Assembly (NCBI RefSeq): GCF_006439395.2
Contig: NZ_CP083950.1
Span: 4,825,001 to 4,889,000, forward strand
Origin: Mesorhizobium sp. B4-1-4
GTDB taxonomy: Bacteria > Pseudomonadota > Alphaproteobacteria > Rhizobiales > Rhizobiaceae
Direction of reading: 5' to 3'
DNA: 64,000 bases
Both the position numbers and the translations under genes were made by a program. Positions 1 to 8,467 of the stretch are shown here, one piece after another. The notes under the pieces are model-generated. The model did no database searches and was not told the origin of the DNA. It was given only the letters and a program-made list of their open reading frames with translations. Numbering within the stretch: the stretch's first letter is position 1; every line of letters starts with the position of its first letter.

Positions 1-2
1 TC

Positions 3-416
3 GGCAAATGGCATACCCAGACCTTCATCGCCGGCCTGCGTTGCCATGAACTGGTGGCCCCCTGGATCATCGAGGGAGCCATCGACGGTGCGGCGTTCGA
101 TGCCTATGTCGAAACCCAGCTCGCACCGGCTCTCGGGCGCGGCGACATCGTTATTCTGGACAATCTCAATGTCCACAAAAGTCCGCGCGCCGCAGAGGCA
201 CTCAAACAGCGCGGCGCCAGGTTCCTCTTCCTGCCCAAATATTCGCCGGACCTCAACCCGATCGAGATGGCCTTCGCAAAACTCAAAACCCTGTTGCGAA
301 AGGCCAAAGCGCGCACCTACGACGATCTCGTCCGCGCCGTCGGAAGCATCTGCGCCATGTTCGATCCAACCGAATGCTGGAACTATCTCAAACAGGCAGG
401 CTACGTTGCATGTTAA
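3..416 (+). CDS. IS630-family transposase, C-terminal part, cut by the window edge
   Basis: This is the C-terminal half of a DDE transposase of the IS630/Tc1 type. The frame is open to the left edge of the window, so the start lies outside. The second catalytic Asp sits in VILDNLNVHKS and the Glu in the family signature SPDLNPIEMAFAKLK, followed by the usual basic tail and a WNYLKQAGY ending. IS630 elements insert at TA. I could not fix the right-hand terminal repeat in the roughly 50 bases that follow. Whether the element is intact cannot be judged from here. Confidence 0.9.
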   Translation, partial: GKWHTQTFIAGLRCHELVAPWIIEGAIDGAAFDAYVETQLAPALGRGDIVILDNLNVHKSPRAAEALKQRGARFLFLPKYSPDLNPIEMAFAKLKTLLRKAKARTYDDLVRAVGSICAMFDPTECWNYLKQAGYVAC

Positions 417-472
417 TCGCCCGATGCTCTAGCATCGACGGGCGAAAAAGACGTTAACGCGAGGTTGCGGCG

Positions 473-1669
473 TCAGCCGGTCTTGGAGAGCTCCGGCACG
501 AACGCCGTTTCCGGTCGTTCGTAGGAGAGGCGCACGCTGTCGCGGCCATTCTTCTTGGCCTTGTAGAGCGCCTCGTCGGCGCGGCGCATCAACGGCCCCA
601 GGGCCTCGTCACCAGTGCGGGCCGCCACGCCGAAACTTGCGGTGACCTTGGTGCCGGTTGGAAGCCCGTCGACGCCTCCTGCCGAATAGAGCGTGCGCAC
701 CGCTTCGGCGAACATTCGCGCCGCGGCAAGGTCGCTCAACGGCAGCAGCACCGCGAACTCTTCGCCGCCGATGCGGCCGGCGGCTCCGCGCTCGCCGGTG
801 GCGGACCGGAGCTTGGCGGCGAAATCGGCAATCACCCGGTCGCCGGCGGCATGCCCGTGCACGTCGTTGAGCGCCTTGAAATGATCGAGGTCGGCCAGCA
901 CCAGCGCCACCGGGAACTTCGCCGCCGCGCAACGCTGCAACAGGAACTCCGCGCGCTCCTCGAAGCCGCGCCGGTTGAGCAGGCCCGACAGGGGGTCGGT
1001 GTGCGTCTCGGCCTTCAGCGCCTTCATCACGTCGAGCGCCGCGGCGGTGAACAGGCAAAGCGCGATCAGCAGCGACAACAGCGCATGCGACAGCAGCGCC
1101 GTCGTCCAGTAGGACGAACCATAGAACCCGTCATAGGTGGTGAACGGCCCGTGCGCGATGACGACGGCAAGGGTGCGCACGAAGAAATTGAGACTCGACA
1201 GCAGCGACAGCACGAACAGGATTTTCTCTGTCGGGCCGTTGTTGCGAACCGGCCGCAATTCGGCGCCGACCAGAAGGCTGATGCCGCCGAAGGCGAAATT
1301 CATCGCCAGGATACGCCAGGTGAGATCCGGCTCAACGAACAGGAACCAGCAGAACGATGCTAGGCCACCTCCTGCCAGCACGCCGAGCCCCGGATAGGGC
1401 ACCTTGCGGCCGTAGCGGGCGACGATGGCGCCCGACAGGCAACAGCCGGCGATGATGAAGCAGATGTTGGACACCAGCTTGGTCAGCGCCATGCCAATGG
1501 GCAAGGTGAAATACTGCAACAGAAAGCCGGGTGCCGAAACACAGTAGCTGAACGCCAGCACGGCAAGATAAGGACGGTGGCGCTGATAGGTCCATAGCAC
1601 GAGGAAGGCCGCGCCGAGGGCCAGCGCGATCGTCGGATTGAGCAGCGCTATCAGCAGGCCGGTGTCCAA
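473..1669 (-). CDS. Membrane-anchored GGDEF diguanylate cyclase
   Basis: A 398-residue protein with about seven hydrophobic segments in the first 200 residues, then a GGDEF domain (about residues 220-380) that would make cyclic di-GMP from two GTP. The domain opens with DPLSGLLNRRGF, and the active-site loop reads GRIGGEEFAVLLPL, so the catalytic GGEEF is intact. I see no RxxD product-inhibition site at the usual spacing before it, so feedback control may be absent. The start codon is TTG with a GGGGAAG stretch about 10 bases upstream. No EAL domain is present. It is a single gene next to the IS remnant, with no obvious operon partner. Its input signal is unknown. Confidence 0.9.
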   Translation of the reverse strand: MDTGLLIALLNPTIALALGAAFLVLWTYQRHRPYLAVLAFSYCVSAPGFLLQYFTLPIGMALTKLVSNICFIIAGCCLSGAIVARYGRKVPYPGLGVLAGGGLASFCWFLFVEPDLTWRILAMNFAFGGISLLVGAELRPVRNNGPTEKILFVLSLLSSLNFFVRTLAVVIAHGPFTTYDGFYGSSYWTTALLSHALLSLLIALCLFTAAALDVMKALKAETHTDPLSGLLNRRGFEERAEFLLQRCAAAKFPVALVLADLDHFKALNDVHGHAAGDRVIADFAAKLRSATGERGAAGRIGGEEFAVLLPLSDLAAARMFAEAVRTLYSAGGVDGLPTGTKVTASFGVAARTGDEALGPLMRRADEALYKAKKNGRDSVRLSYERPETAFVPELSKTG

Positions 1670-1818
1670 AGGACGGTGACTTCCCCTTGCTTGACGTCGG
1701 GGAAGAGCTTAGAGGGCAAGCGCAAACAAGCGGTTAAACTCGGAGTGTCGCCACGATATGTCGCGGGGGAACCTGGCGCTGTCGGCGGCGTTCATGCATT
1801 CACCATCAGGAGCAGAGC

Positions 1819-2136
1819 ATGGCCGACACGATCACATTGACCGACCACGATGCAATCCGTTCATGGACTGCCGGGCGCGCCGGCTTTCCGGCAATCGTCG
1901 ACATATCGCCCGAGGCGGGAACGCAGCCGATGTTGAGGCTGGTCTTCGGCCAGCACGCCTATCAGGATCAGGACCAGCCGGAACGGCCGGTCAATGCCGG
2001 TGGCTATGAGCTCGTCGAGTGGGACGAGTGGTTCAAGATCTTTGAGGAGCAGCAACTGGCGCTTGTCGTCGCGGCCGATGAACCTGGGCACCGGGAGGAA
2101 TTCCACGAACTCATCAGGCGCGACGGGAAGGCTTGA
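1819..2136 (+). CDS. Conserved hypothetical protein (105 aa)
   Basis: A soluble acidic protein of 105 residues with no signal peptide or membrane segment. An AGGAGCAGAGC ribosome site precedes the ATG. It contains a Trp/Glu-rich stretch (YELVEWDEWFKIFEEQQL) that looks like part of a small alpha/beta fold. I do not recognise a named family and propose no function. It converges with leuC, and the two are separated by a perfect GC palindrome that could end both transcripts. Confidence 0.7.
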   Translation: MADTITLTDHDAIRSWTAGRAGFPAIVDISPEAGTQPMLRLVFGQHAYQDQDQPERPVNAGGYELVEWDEWFKIFEEQQLALVVAADEPGHREEFHELIRRDGKA

Positions 2137-2157
2137 CCCGGGCCGCGCGGCCCGGGT
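2136..2157. terminator. Perfect 22-bp GC palindrome between convergent genes
   Basis: The sequence ACCCGGGCCGC is followed directly by its reverse complement, immediately after the stop at 2136 and 16 bases from the leuC stop. Its place between convergent genes suggests a bidirectional terminator. No T-run follows on either strand, so intrinsic termination is uncertain. Confidence 0.45.
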
Positions 2158-2172
2158 TCCGCCCGGGCCGGA

Positions 2173-3582
2173 TTATTTCCAGTCGCGGATGTCGACGAAA
2201 TGGCCGGCGATCGCCGCAGCCGCCGCCATGGCCGGCGACACCAGATGGGTGCGGCCCTTGAAACCCTGCCGGCCCTCGAAATTGCGATTCGAGGTCGAGG
2301 CACAGCGCTCATGTGGCTTCAGCCGGTCGTCGTTCATGGCCAGGCACATCGAGCAGCCCGGCTCGCGCCAGTCGAAACCGGCGGCGAGGAAGATCTTGTC
2401 GAGACCCTCGGCTTCCGCCTGTTCCTTGACCAGGCCGGAGCCCGGCACGATCATGGCGTTGACACGTGGATTGACTTTTCTGCCCTCGACCACCTTGGCG
2501 GCGGCGCGCAGGTCCTCGATACGGCCATTGGTGCAGGAGCCGATGAAGACGCGATCGAGCGCGATGTCGGTGATCCTGGTTCCCGGCGTCAGCCCCATAT
2601 AATCGAGCGCGCGGATCTTCGAGGTGCGCTTATTCTCGTCGGTGATCTCCTCCGGATTTGGCACCACGCCCTGGACCGACACGACGTCTTCCGGCGAGGA
2701 GCCCCAGGAGACGATCGGCGGCAGTTTCGCCGCGTCGAGCACGATCACCTTGTCGAAATGCGCGCCTTCGTCCGACTGCAGTGTCTTCCAGTATTCGAGC
2801 GCCGCGTCCCAGGCCGCGCCCTTCGGCGCGCGCGGCTTGTCCTTGACATAGGCGAAGGTCGTCTCGTCGGGCGCGATCAGGCCGGCGCGGGCACCGCCCT
2901 CAATCGACATGTTGCAGATGGTCATGCGGCCTTCCATCGACAGCGAGCGGATCGCCTCGCCGGCATATTCGATGACGTAGCCGGTGCCGCCGGCGGTGCC
3001 GATCTCGCCGATGATGGCCAGGATGATGTCCTTGGCGGTCACGCCTTCCGGCAACTGACCGTCGACGCGCACCAGCATGTTCTTGGCCTTGCGCTGGATC
3101 AGCGTCTGCGTCGCCAGCACATGCTCGACCTCCGACGTGCCGATACCGTGCGCCAGCGCGCCGAAGGCACCGTGCGTCGAAGTGTGGCTGTCACCGCAGA
3201 CGATGGTCATGCCGGGCAAGGTAAAACCCTGCTCCGGGCCGATGATGTGGACGATCCCCTGGCGGATATCGTTCTCGGAATAATACTCGACGCCGAAATC
3301 CTTGGCGTTCTTGGCCAGCGCCTCGACCTGGATGCGGCTTTCCTCGTTCTTGATGCCGAACTTGCGCTCGGGCGAGGTCGAGACGTTGTGGTCAACCACG
3401 GCCAGCGTCTTTTCTGGATGCCGGACTTTCCTGCCGCTCAGGCGCAGGCCCTCGAAGGCCTGCGGGCTGGTGACTTCATGGACGAGGTGGCGGTCGATGT
3501 AGAGCAGGCAGGTGCCGTCGTCCTGGCGGTCGACGACATGGTCGTCGAAAATCTTGTCGTAGAGGGTGCGCGGTGCGCTCAT
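2173..3582 (-). CDS. leuC: 3-isopropylmalate dehydratase large subunit
   Basis: LeuC converts 2-isopropylmalate to 3-isopropylmalate in leucine synthesis, as a heterodimer with LeuD; leuD is not in this window. The protein is 469 residues, the normal family length, when started at MSAPRTLYDKIF; the frame runs a little further upstream but that extension is not LeuC-like. Aconitase-family hallmarks are present: VDHNVSTS near the N-terminus, VCGDSHTSTHGAFG, and the [4Fe-4S] cysteines in FIGSCTNGRIEDL and GCSMCLAMNDD. About 290 bases of non-coding leader lie upstream before a palindromic repeat. I found no recognisable leader peptide in it. Confidence 0.97.
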   Translation of the reverse strand: MSAPRTLYDKIFDDHVVDRQDDGTCLLYIDRHLVHEVTSPQAFEGLRLSGRKVRHPEKTLAVVDHNVSTSPERKFGIKNEESRIQVEALAKNAKDFGVEYYSENDIRQGIVHIIGPEQGFTLPGMTIVCGDSHTSTHGAFGALAHGIGTSEVEHVLATQTLIQRKAKNMLVRVDGQLPEGVTAKDIILAIIGEIGTAGGTGYVIEYAGEAIRSLSMEGRMTICNMSIEGGARAGLIAPDETTFAYVKDKPRAPKGAAWDAALEYWKTLQSDEGAHFDKVIVLDAAKLPPIVSWGSSPEDVVSVQGVVPNPEEITDENKRTSKIRALDYMGLTPGTRITDIALDRVFIGSCTNGRIEDLRAAAKVVEGRKVNPRVNAMIVPGSGLVKEQAEAEGLDKIFLAAGFDWREPGCSMCLAMNDDRLKPHERCASTSNRNFEGRQGFKGRTHLVSPAMAAAAAIAGHFVDIRDWK

Positions 3583-3870
3583 GTGCGTAAATCCGTCGAT
3601 TTGGAATGAGGAAAGGAGCATATGCCGCAAGCCGCGGCCGACCGTCGGGATCAGCGAAGTCGGCTGGTGAGGGCGCCGGACACGCGCGCGGAGAATCGCG
3701 ACGGCAGGCGTTTCCTGTCCTGCAGCACGAAACCCTTATAGGCCGGATTGCCAAAAAGCTCTTCCATGGCGGCGTAGATAGCAACGTTTTGCCTTTTCGG
3801 CAATTGGTTGATCCGATGACTCAGGCAACCGCTCAGGCTTTGAATTATTCCTCAACCCATCCAGACGTTG

Positions 3871-4052
3871 GCGCTGCCCCTCACCTGCCTGCCGGCATCC
3901 TCTCCCCGTATAGTGACGGGGAGAGGGAAGCTCTCATCGCTGACTTCGCCAATCGTCTACGTCGCCAGAGAAAGGCGTCGAGGCTGCGGCCAGCCACTTC
4001 TCCCCGTCACTATACGGGGAGAAGTGCCCGGCAGGGCGATGAGGGGCAGCGC
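3871..4052. repeat. Family A palindromic intergenic element (copy 1)
   Basis: A 182-bp element with outer arms GCGCTGCCCCTCA at the left and its exact complement at the right, and inner arms around CTCCCCGTATAGTGACGGGGAG and CTCCCCGTCACTATACGGGGAG. A core containing an ATTGGCGAA-like segment (here on the minus strand, about 3943-3975) recurs in the other family A copies. It resembles the RIME-type mosaic elements known from rhizobia. It fills the gap between leuC and the downstream methyltransferase; the rest of 3583-4072 shows nothing else I can name. Confidence 0.85.
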
Positions 4053-4072
4053 GACTCCGCGAATTTGAGACC

Positions 4073-4708
4073 CTACAGAACCTCGAACACAAAGGTCTTC
4101 ACCAGCGCCTCAGGCTCGGCGATCGCATAGCAGCGGAACCACGGGCTTTGCTCGACCAGGCGCCATTTCCTTGCCTGTGTGAGGTCGTCAAACACGGCCT
4201 GGAAACCGCCGCTTTCGAAAACCTGGTCGCGCACGGTGAAGATGGCGTGGCCGCCTTTGCGCGTGATGCGCACCAACTCATGCAGGCCCGACGCCGGCGC
4301 GTGGCTAATGGTGAACACGCCGGTCGAGAAGAAGGCGCGGAAATGTCCGTCCGGCCAGGGCAAAGACCCGCCCAGCATCGCCTTTTTCAGCTCGCCATAC
4401 GCATTGCGGCTGCCGGCGATCTTCAGCATGTCGTCGGACAGGTCGAGCCCGGCAATATCGCCGTAGCCCAGCGCCTTGAGCGATGGCCCTGACAGGCCGG
4501 TGCCGCAGCCGGCGTCGAGCAGCGGCCCTTCACCCGCCGGCACATGGCGCGCTATCCAGGCGGTGATGAGGAACGGCAGGAGATAGCCAAGCGAAGCGGT
4601 CTCGCTGTCATAGGTCGCGGCCCATGCGGCATAGGCTTGCGCCAGCTTTTCCGGCGTGTCGGCTCCATAGACGGAATCCAGCGCCGCATTGGCCTTGTCG
4701 ACGATCAT
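4073..4708 (-). CDS. Class I SAM-dependent methyltransferase
   Basis: A 211-residue protein with the Rossmann-type methyltransferase fold. Motif I is LLDAGCGTGLSG (about residues 64-75), the acidic residue ending strand 2 is in AGLDLSDDML, and a post-motif segment follows at about 115-130. The first 50 residues (YAAWAATYDSETASLGY) match small-molecule methyltransferases of the Methyltransf_11/25 type. The substrate cannot be told from sequence. It is transcribed away from a small palindrome (4728-4778) that lies just upstream of its start. Confidence 0.85.
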   Translation of the reverse strand: MIVDKANAALDSVYGADTPEKLAQAYAAWAATYDSETASLGYLLPFLITAWIARHVPAGEGPLLDAGCGTGLSGPSLKALGYGDIAGLDLSDDMLKIAGSRNAYGELKKAMLGGSLPWPDGHFRAFFSTGVFTISHAPASGLHELVRITRKGGHAIFTVRDQVFESGGFQAVFDDLTQARKWRLVEQSPWFRCYAIAEPEALVKTFVFEVL

Positions 4709-4727
4709 CGGTCTTGCTTCTCCCGCT

Positions 4728-4778
4728 TATGCATGTCGCCCAAAAGGGCGTCGCGGTTTTGGGCCAATGACATGCATA
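4728..4778. repeat. Family C short palindrome (CATGTCG...CGACATG type)
   Basis: Perfect 10-bp arms TATGCATGTC and GACATGCATA enclose a core reading CCCAAAAGGGCGTCGCGGTTTTGGG. Two further copies lie at 54551-54644, each upstream of a gene start. This copy sits 20 bases upstream of the methyltransferase start codon. Confidence 0.8.
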
Positions 4779-4809
4779 AATGCAAGATAACCCTGTCTTT
4801 GCCCAAAAA

Positions 4810-5619
4810 CTATTCCTCGTGCTGGCGGCGCAAGCGCCGCTCCAGCGCCCTGAGTGCCAGCGACAGGCCGACGGTCAGGATGAGATAGATGTAGGCGACG
4901 ATCGAATAGGTCTCGAAGAAGCGGAAGGAGCCAGCGGCATAGACCTTGCCCATCTGGATGATGTCGGCGACGCCGAGCACCGAGACCAGCGAGGAATCCT
5001 TGACCAGGGCGACGAAGTCGTTCCCCAGCGGCGGCAGGATGGTGCGGATCGCCTGCGGAAACACGATCAGCCGGAAGCGCTGGGAGCGGCTCAGGCCAAG
5101 CGCCTTGGCCGCTTCTATCTGGCCTTTCTCGACCGCCTGAATGCCGGCCCGGAAAACCTCGGAGATGAAGGCCGAATAGCCGATGGTCAGCGCCATGATG
5201 GCGCGCCACAACAGCGAGACATCCCGCACCAGAAGCTCGCCGAGCAGGCCGGCGCCCTGCAGCGGCGCGGTCAACGTGTTCCAGGCCGCGACAAAGGCCG
5301 GCGCGCCGGCGAAGGCGATCCAGAACAGCAGCACCAGGATCGGCACGCCACGGATGATCTCGACATAGAAGCGCGCGATCTGCCGCAACCAGGGCGAACC
5401 TGACAGGCCCATCAGCGCAATGCCGAGGCCGATCATCGAGGCCAGCGCAAAGGCGACCACCGTGACGAAGACGGTGATGCCGATGCCCTTGGCGACAGTG
5501 GCGAAGACCTGGGCGTAGAGATCGCTGGTGGCGATGAACAATGCCGCCGCCAGTGCGAGGACGGCGGCAACGGCGAGCCACCAGGGGAATTCGGGTTTGG
5601 AGGAAGAGGGCTGCATCAA
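4810..5619 (-). CDS. Amino-acid ABC transporter permease (HisM/GlnP type)
   Basis: An inner-membrane permease of the polar amino acid family, 269 residues with about six hydrophobic segments. The EAA loop that contacts the ATPase reads EAAKALGLSRSQRFRLIVFP (about residues 168-187), and the family-typical ending LPPLGNDFVALVKDSSL follows. The N-terminal Pro-rich lead (QPSSSKPEFPWW) is cytoplasmic. It lies downstream of a family 3 binding protein on the same strand, with a palindromic repeat between them. No ATPase gene is adjacent, so the importer must borrow one or have it elsewhere. The substrate is probably a polar amino acid. Confidence 0.9.
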   Translation of the reverse strand: MMQPSSSKPEFPWWLAVAAVLALAAALFIATSDLYAQVFATVAKGIGITVFVTVVAFALASMIGLGIALMGLSGSPWLRQIARFYVEIIRGVPILVLLFWIAFAGAPAFVAAWNTLTAPLQGAGLLGELLVRDVSLLWRAIMALTIGYSAFISEVFRAGIQAVEKGQIEAAKALGLSRSQRFRLIVFPQAIRTILPPLGNDFVALVKDSSLVSVLGVADIIQMGKVYAAGSFRFFETYSIVAYIYLILTVGLSLALRALERRLRRQHEE

Positions 5620-5636
5620 AAGGATCGCGCCAAGGC

Positions 5637-5793
5637 ACCCCCCTCTGGCCTGCCGGCCATCTCCCCCTCAAGGGGGGAGATCGAATGTCGCGTTGGCTTT
5701 CGCCGATACCCAGCGTCATAAAATGAGTGACGAGGCCGAAGCTGCCAATCTCCCCCCTTGAGGGGGAGATGCCCGGCAGGGCAGAGGGGGGCG
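5637..5793. repeat. Family A palindromic intergenic element (copy 2)
   Basis: Outer arms read CCCCCCTCTGGCCTGCCGG and CCGGCAGGGCAGAGGGGGG. Inner arms CTCCCCCTCAAGGGGGGAG and CTCCCCCCTTGAGGGGGAG can each fold as local hairpins. The conserved core is on the minus strand around 5694-5715 (GTTGGCTTTCGCC on the plus strand). The element separates the binding protein from its permease and would put a strong hairpin in the shared transcript. Confidence 0.85.
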
Positions 5794-5817
5794 TTCAAGC
5801 GCAAAGTCAGCAGGAAA

Positions 5818-6615
5818 TCACTGACCCATCTTGTAATCAAGGAACCACTTCTTGTTCAGCGCATCGAAAGTGCCGTCGGCCTTCAACGCCGCGATCGCGG
5901 CATTGACCGGCTTAACCAGGTCGGAGCCCTTGGGGAAGATGAAACCGAAATCCTCGCTGCCGAGCGGTCCGCCGATCAGCTTCAGCTTGCCCTCCGAAGC
6001 ATCGACATAACCCTTGCCCGCCGTGCCGTCGGTGAGCACCACATCGACGTCGCCCGACTTCAATGCCTGCACCGTGGCGCCGAAGGTCTCGAACAGTTTG
6101 ATGCGCGGGTTCTGCTCATTGCCGTCGAGCACGCTGTAGACGGCGGTGTAGAAGGGCGTGGTGCCCGCCTGCGCGCCGATCAGCCCGTCCTTGAAGGCGC
6201 CGAACGTCTTGGCGTCGGTGAAGCGGCTTTCATCGCCGCGCACCAGCATGAACTGCTCCGAGCGCATATAGGGGTCGGAGAAATCGACCTTCTCCTTGCG
6301 GTCGTCCTTGATGGTGATGCCGGTCATGCCGATGTTGTACTGGTTGTCGGAAACCGCCTGGATCATCGCGTCCCAGGAGGTGTTCTGGTACTCGACCTTG
6401 AAATTCAGCCGCTTGGCGATCTCGTTCATCGCGTCGTACTCCCAGCCGATCTGCTTTCCCGTCTTGGCGTCGATGAATTGCAGCGGCGGATAGGCGTTTT
6501 CGGTCACCACAACCACCTTCTTGCCACCAAGATCGGGCAGCGCCTGGGCAAAAGCGGCGACGGGCGCCAGAACGAGGGCCAACAGCCCGGCCAGCAGCAG
6601 TTTCGACTTGATCAT
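5818..6615 (-). CDS. Amino-acid ABC transporter substrate-binding protein (family 3)
   Basis: A periplasmic solute-binding protein of 265 residues with a clear signal peptide (MIKSKLLLAGLLALVLAP, cleavage near AFA-QA, about residue 23). The mature part shows the SBP_bac_3 pattern: VVVTENAYPPLQFIDAKTG, IGWEYDAMNEIAKRLN, the hinge region DNQYNIGMTGITIKDDRKE and a C-terminal KPVNAAIAALKADGTFDALN. Its ligand is probably an amino acid or a related compound. It heads a two-gene unit with the permease at 4810-5619. Confidence 0.92.
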   Translation of the reverse strand: MIKSKLLLAGLLALVLAPVAAFAQALPDLGGKKVVVVTENAYPPLQFIDAKTGKQIGWEYDAMNEIAKRLNFKVEYQNTSWDAMIQAVSDNQYNIGMTGITIKDDRKEKVDFSDPYMRSEQFMLVRGDESRFTDAKTFGAFKDGLIGAQAGTTPFYTAVYSVLDGNEQNPRIKLFETFGATVQALKSGDVDVVLTDGTAGKGYVDASEGKLKLIGGPLGSEDFGFIFPKGSDLVKPVNAAIAALKADGTFDALNKKWFLDYKMGQ

Positions 6616-6816
6616 GATACACCCCGGAAATTAAAGCGCCCGGACGTCGGCCGGGCCTGCAGGAAATCCGGCGCCGACTTTAGCTTTCCGCAAGCGCCAT
6701 GCAAGACGGTCCGCTGCATCAGGACAGGCGAAAACGGATTTGGCTGCCTTCAACCCCAGCTTTCCGCAACGATCCGTGCCCCGGCGGGCGGGTGCGGTGG
6801 GCGGCTGCATTGGCGG

Positions 6817-7359
6817 CTACAATTTTCCCATGTCCGAGATCGAAACTTCCGCGTCCGTCGACCCGTCATCAGCCGTTGCCTTGCGCAAGTCAGCGACAAG
6901 ACGCGTGAGCGTTGCGTGCAGGGTTTTCAACTCGTCTGGCCCCAGCGGCACGGCGCAGGCAAGTGCCGACAACACGTCCTTCATGCGCGCGCGAAGGGCC
7001 TGGCCCTTGGCGGTCGGCTCGACCAGCACCCGGCGCTCGTCGGCGGCATCGCGCCGGCGGGTGACGAGGCCGCCCGCCTCCATCCGCTTGAGCAGCGGCG
7101 TCAGCGTTGCGGAGTCCAGGCCAAGCGCTTCGCCAAGCTCGCCGATCGTGCTCGGCGCGCGCTCCCACAGCGCCAGCATCGCCAGATATTGCGGATAGGT
7201 CAGGCCAAGCGGCTCGAGCAGCGGGCGATAAACCTTGGTCATCAACCCGCTCGCCGAATAGAGCGCGAAGCAGAGCTGCTGGTCGAGACGCGGAACCGGG
7301 ATCGCCCCGGCGGCTTCCACCGGGACATGCTTGGCTCTCGTTTCGACTTTTGTCGTCAT
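6817..7359 (-). CDS. ohrR: MarR-family organic-peroxide sensor repressor
   Basis: A 180-residue MarR winged-helix regulator. The N-terminal LDQQLCFALYSASGL carries the single reactive Cys used by OhrR proteins to sense organic hydroperoxides. The DNA-binding part spans STIGELGEALGLDSATLTPLLKRME with the wing basic segment VTRRRDAADERRV. Its ATG overlaps the ohr stop by four bases (ATGA), so it is co-translated with ohr, the standard layout. It probably represses its own operon through the palindrome at 7798-7821. The C-terminal 20 residues are a non-conserved tail. Confidence 0.92.
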   Translation of the reverse strand: MTTKVETRAKHVPVEAAGAIPVPRLDQQLCFALYSASGLMTKVYRPLLEPLGLTYPQYLAMLALWERAPSTIGELGEALGLDSATLTPLLKRMEAGGLVTRRRDAADERRVLVEPTAKGQALRARMKDVLSALACAVPLGPDELKTLHATLTRLVADLRKATADDGSTDAEVSISDMGKL

Positions 7360-7769
7360 GCCGCCTTTACCGAAAGCGCCACATCGACATTTCCCCTGAT
7401 GGCGTTCGAATAGGGGCAGATCTTGTGCGCCTCTGAGACAAGCGCTTCCGCCGCCGCCTGATCAAGGCCTTTCGTTTCAGCCGCGAGCGCGACGCCGAGC
7501 TTGAAGCCCTCGCCATTGGGGAGCAGGCTGACGGTGGCGGTCATCGCGGCGTCCTGAAGCGACAGCTTCTGTTTGCGCGCGACGAAGCGGATGGCGCTTT
7601 CGAAGCAGGCGGCGTAGCCGATGGCGAAGAGCTGCTCGGGATTGGTAGCGCCGCCCGGCCCGCCGAGTTCCTTGGGCATGGCCAGATCGACTTTCAGGAG
7701 GCCGTCGCTGGTCTCGCCGTGGCCGGCGCGGCCGCCGGTGACGTGAGCCTGTGCCGTGTAGAGTGCCAT
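7356..7769 (-). CDS. ohr: Organic hydroperoxide resistance protein
   Basis: Ohr is a small thiol peroxidase that reduces organic hydroperoxides, with a lipoyl-dependent cycle known for the family. The 137-residue length is typical. Both active-site cysteines are present: GYAACFESA (about residue 54) and HKICPYSNA (about 118). The first gene of the ohr-ohrR unit, it has its own promoter and operator just upstream. Confidence 0.95.
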   Translation of the reverse strand: MALYTAQAHVTGGRAGHGETSDGLLKVDLAMPKELGGPGGATNPEQLFAIGYAACFESAIRFVARKQKLSLQDAAMTATVSLLPNGEGFKLGVALAAETKGLDQAAAEALVSEAHKICPYSNAIRGNVDVALSVKAA

Positions 7770-7797
7770 ATTATGTTTCTCTATTTACCTTGTACGC

Positions 7798-7830
7798 TAT
7801 TATTTAGTACGCAAAATAATATGCCGTCAA
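7798..7830 (-). promoter_or_regulatory. ohr promoter with OhrR operator palindrome
   Basis: On the minus strand TTGACG (7825-7830) and TAAATA (7801-7806) lie 18 bases apart and fit a housekeeping promoter. They are overlapped by an inverted repeat with perfect 8-bp arms, TATTATTT at 7798-7805 and AAATAATA at 7814-7821. The site is 28 bases upstream of the ohr start and is much more AT-rich than its surroundings. OhrR binding is inferred from position and symmetry. Confidence 0.65.
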
Positions 7831-7880
7831 CATCCGGATCCAGCTTCTGAAGATGAAGGCGTTCACAGCTTGGTGAAACG

Positions 7881-7907
7881 AAAAAAGGCGGCCGAAGCCG
7901 CCTTTTT
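7881..7907 (-). terminator. Intrinsic terminator after rplS
   Basis: On the minus strand AAAGGCGGC, loop TTCG, then GCCGCC followed by six T residues. It lies 20 bases after the rplS stop. The complementary A/T flanks on both sides mean it could also act on the plus strand. Confidence 0.85.
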
Positions 7908-7927
7908 GAAAACATCGTCGTCGAAAC

Positions 7928-8467
7928 TTATTCGGCGGGGGTCGCTTCAGCGGCCTTGGCTGCCTCGGCGGCTGCCTTCTTCTCGGCGGCTTCCTTGGCG
8001 GCCGTCTCGGCGGCCAGCGCCTGGGCGGCGGCGACTTTCTCGGCCTCGATGCGGGCCTTCTCGGCGTTCAGCGCATCGCGCTCTTCGTCATTGAGCTTGC
8101 GGGCGCGCACGCCGGTGTTTTCCGAGATACGGGCCGACTTGCCGCGACGATCGCGCAGGTAATAGAGCTTGGCCCGGCGCACCTTGCCGCGACGCACGAT
8201 CTCGACGCCTTCGACCATCGGCGAGTAGACCGGGAACACGCGCTCGACGCCTTCACCATAGGAGATCTTGCGGACGGTGAAATTTTCCTGGAAGCCGGCG
8301 CCGGAGCGGGCGATGACCACCCCCTCATAGGCCTGGACGCGGGTGCGGGTGCCTTCGGTCACACGGACCTGGACGCGCACGGTGTCGCCGGGCTGGAATT
8401 CGGGAAGCTTGCGCTTGGCTTCGATCTTGGCGGCCTGCTCGGCCTCGAGCTGACGGATGAGATCCAT
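7928..8467 (-). CDS. rplS: 50S ribosomal protein L19
   Basis: L19 lies at the 30S/50S interface of the ribosome. The first 120 residues match the family (MDLIRQLEAEQAAKI, FQPGDTVRVQVRVTEG, EGVERVFPVYSPMVEGVEI, GKVRRAKLYYLRDRRGKSARI). A 60-residue tail rich in Ala, Glu and Lys follows, making the protein 179 residues against about 115-130 in most bacteria; such tails are usual in Rhizobiales. It ends at a strong terminator. Its usual partners trmD and rimM lie on the same strand about 1 kb upstream, but a gene on the opposite strand intervenes. Confidence 0.97.
   Translation of the reverse strand: MDLIRQLEAEQAAKIEAKRKLPEFQPGDTVRVQVRVTEGTRTRVQAYEGVVIARSGAGFQENFTVRKISYGEGVERVFPVYSPMVEGVEIVRRGKVRRAKLYYLRDRRGKSARISENTGVRARKLNDEERDALNAEKARIEAEKVAAAQALAAETAAKEAAEKKAAAEAAKAAEATPAE

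Noticed and set aside
2200..3609. Long open frame opposite leuC
   Set aside because: It mirrors leuC on the other strand; high GC and codon bias open the complementary frame. The leuC protein has all family motifs.
3871..4052. CRISPR-like array of repeats
   Set aside because: The repeats are inverted and single at each locus, without regular spacers or cas genes.
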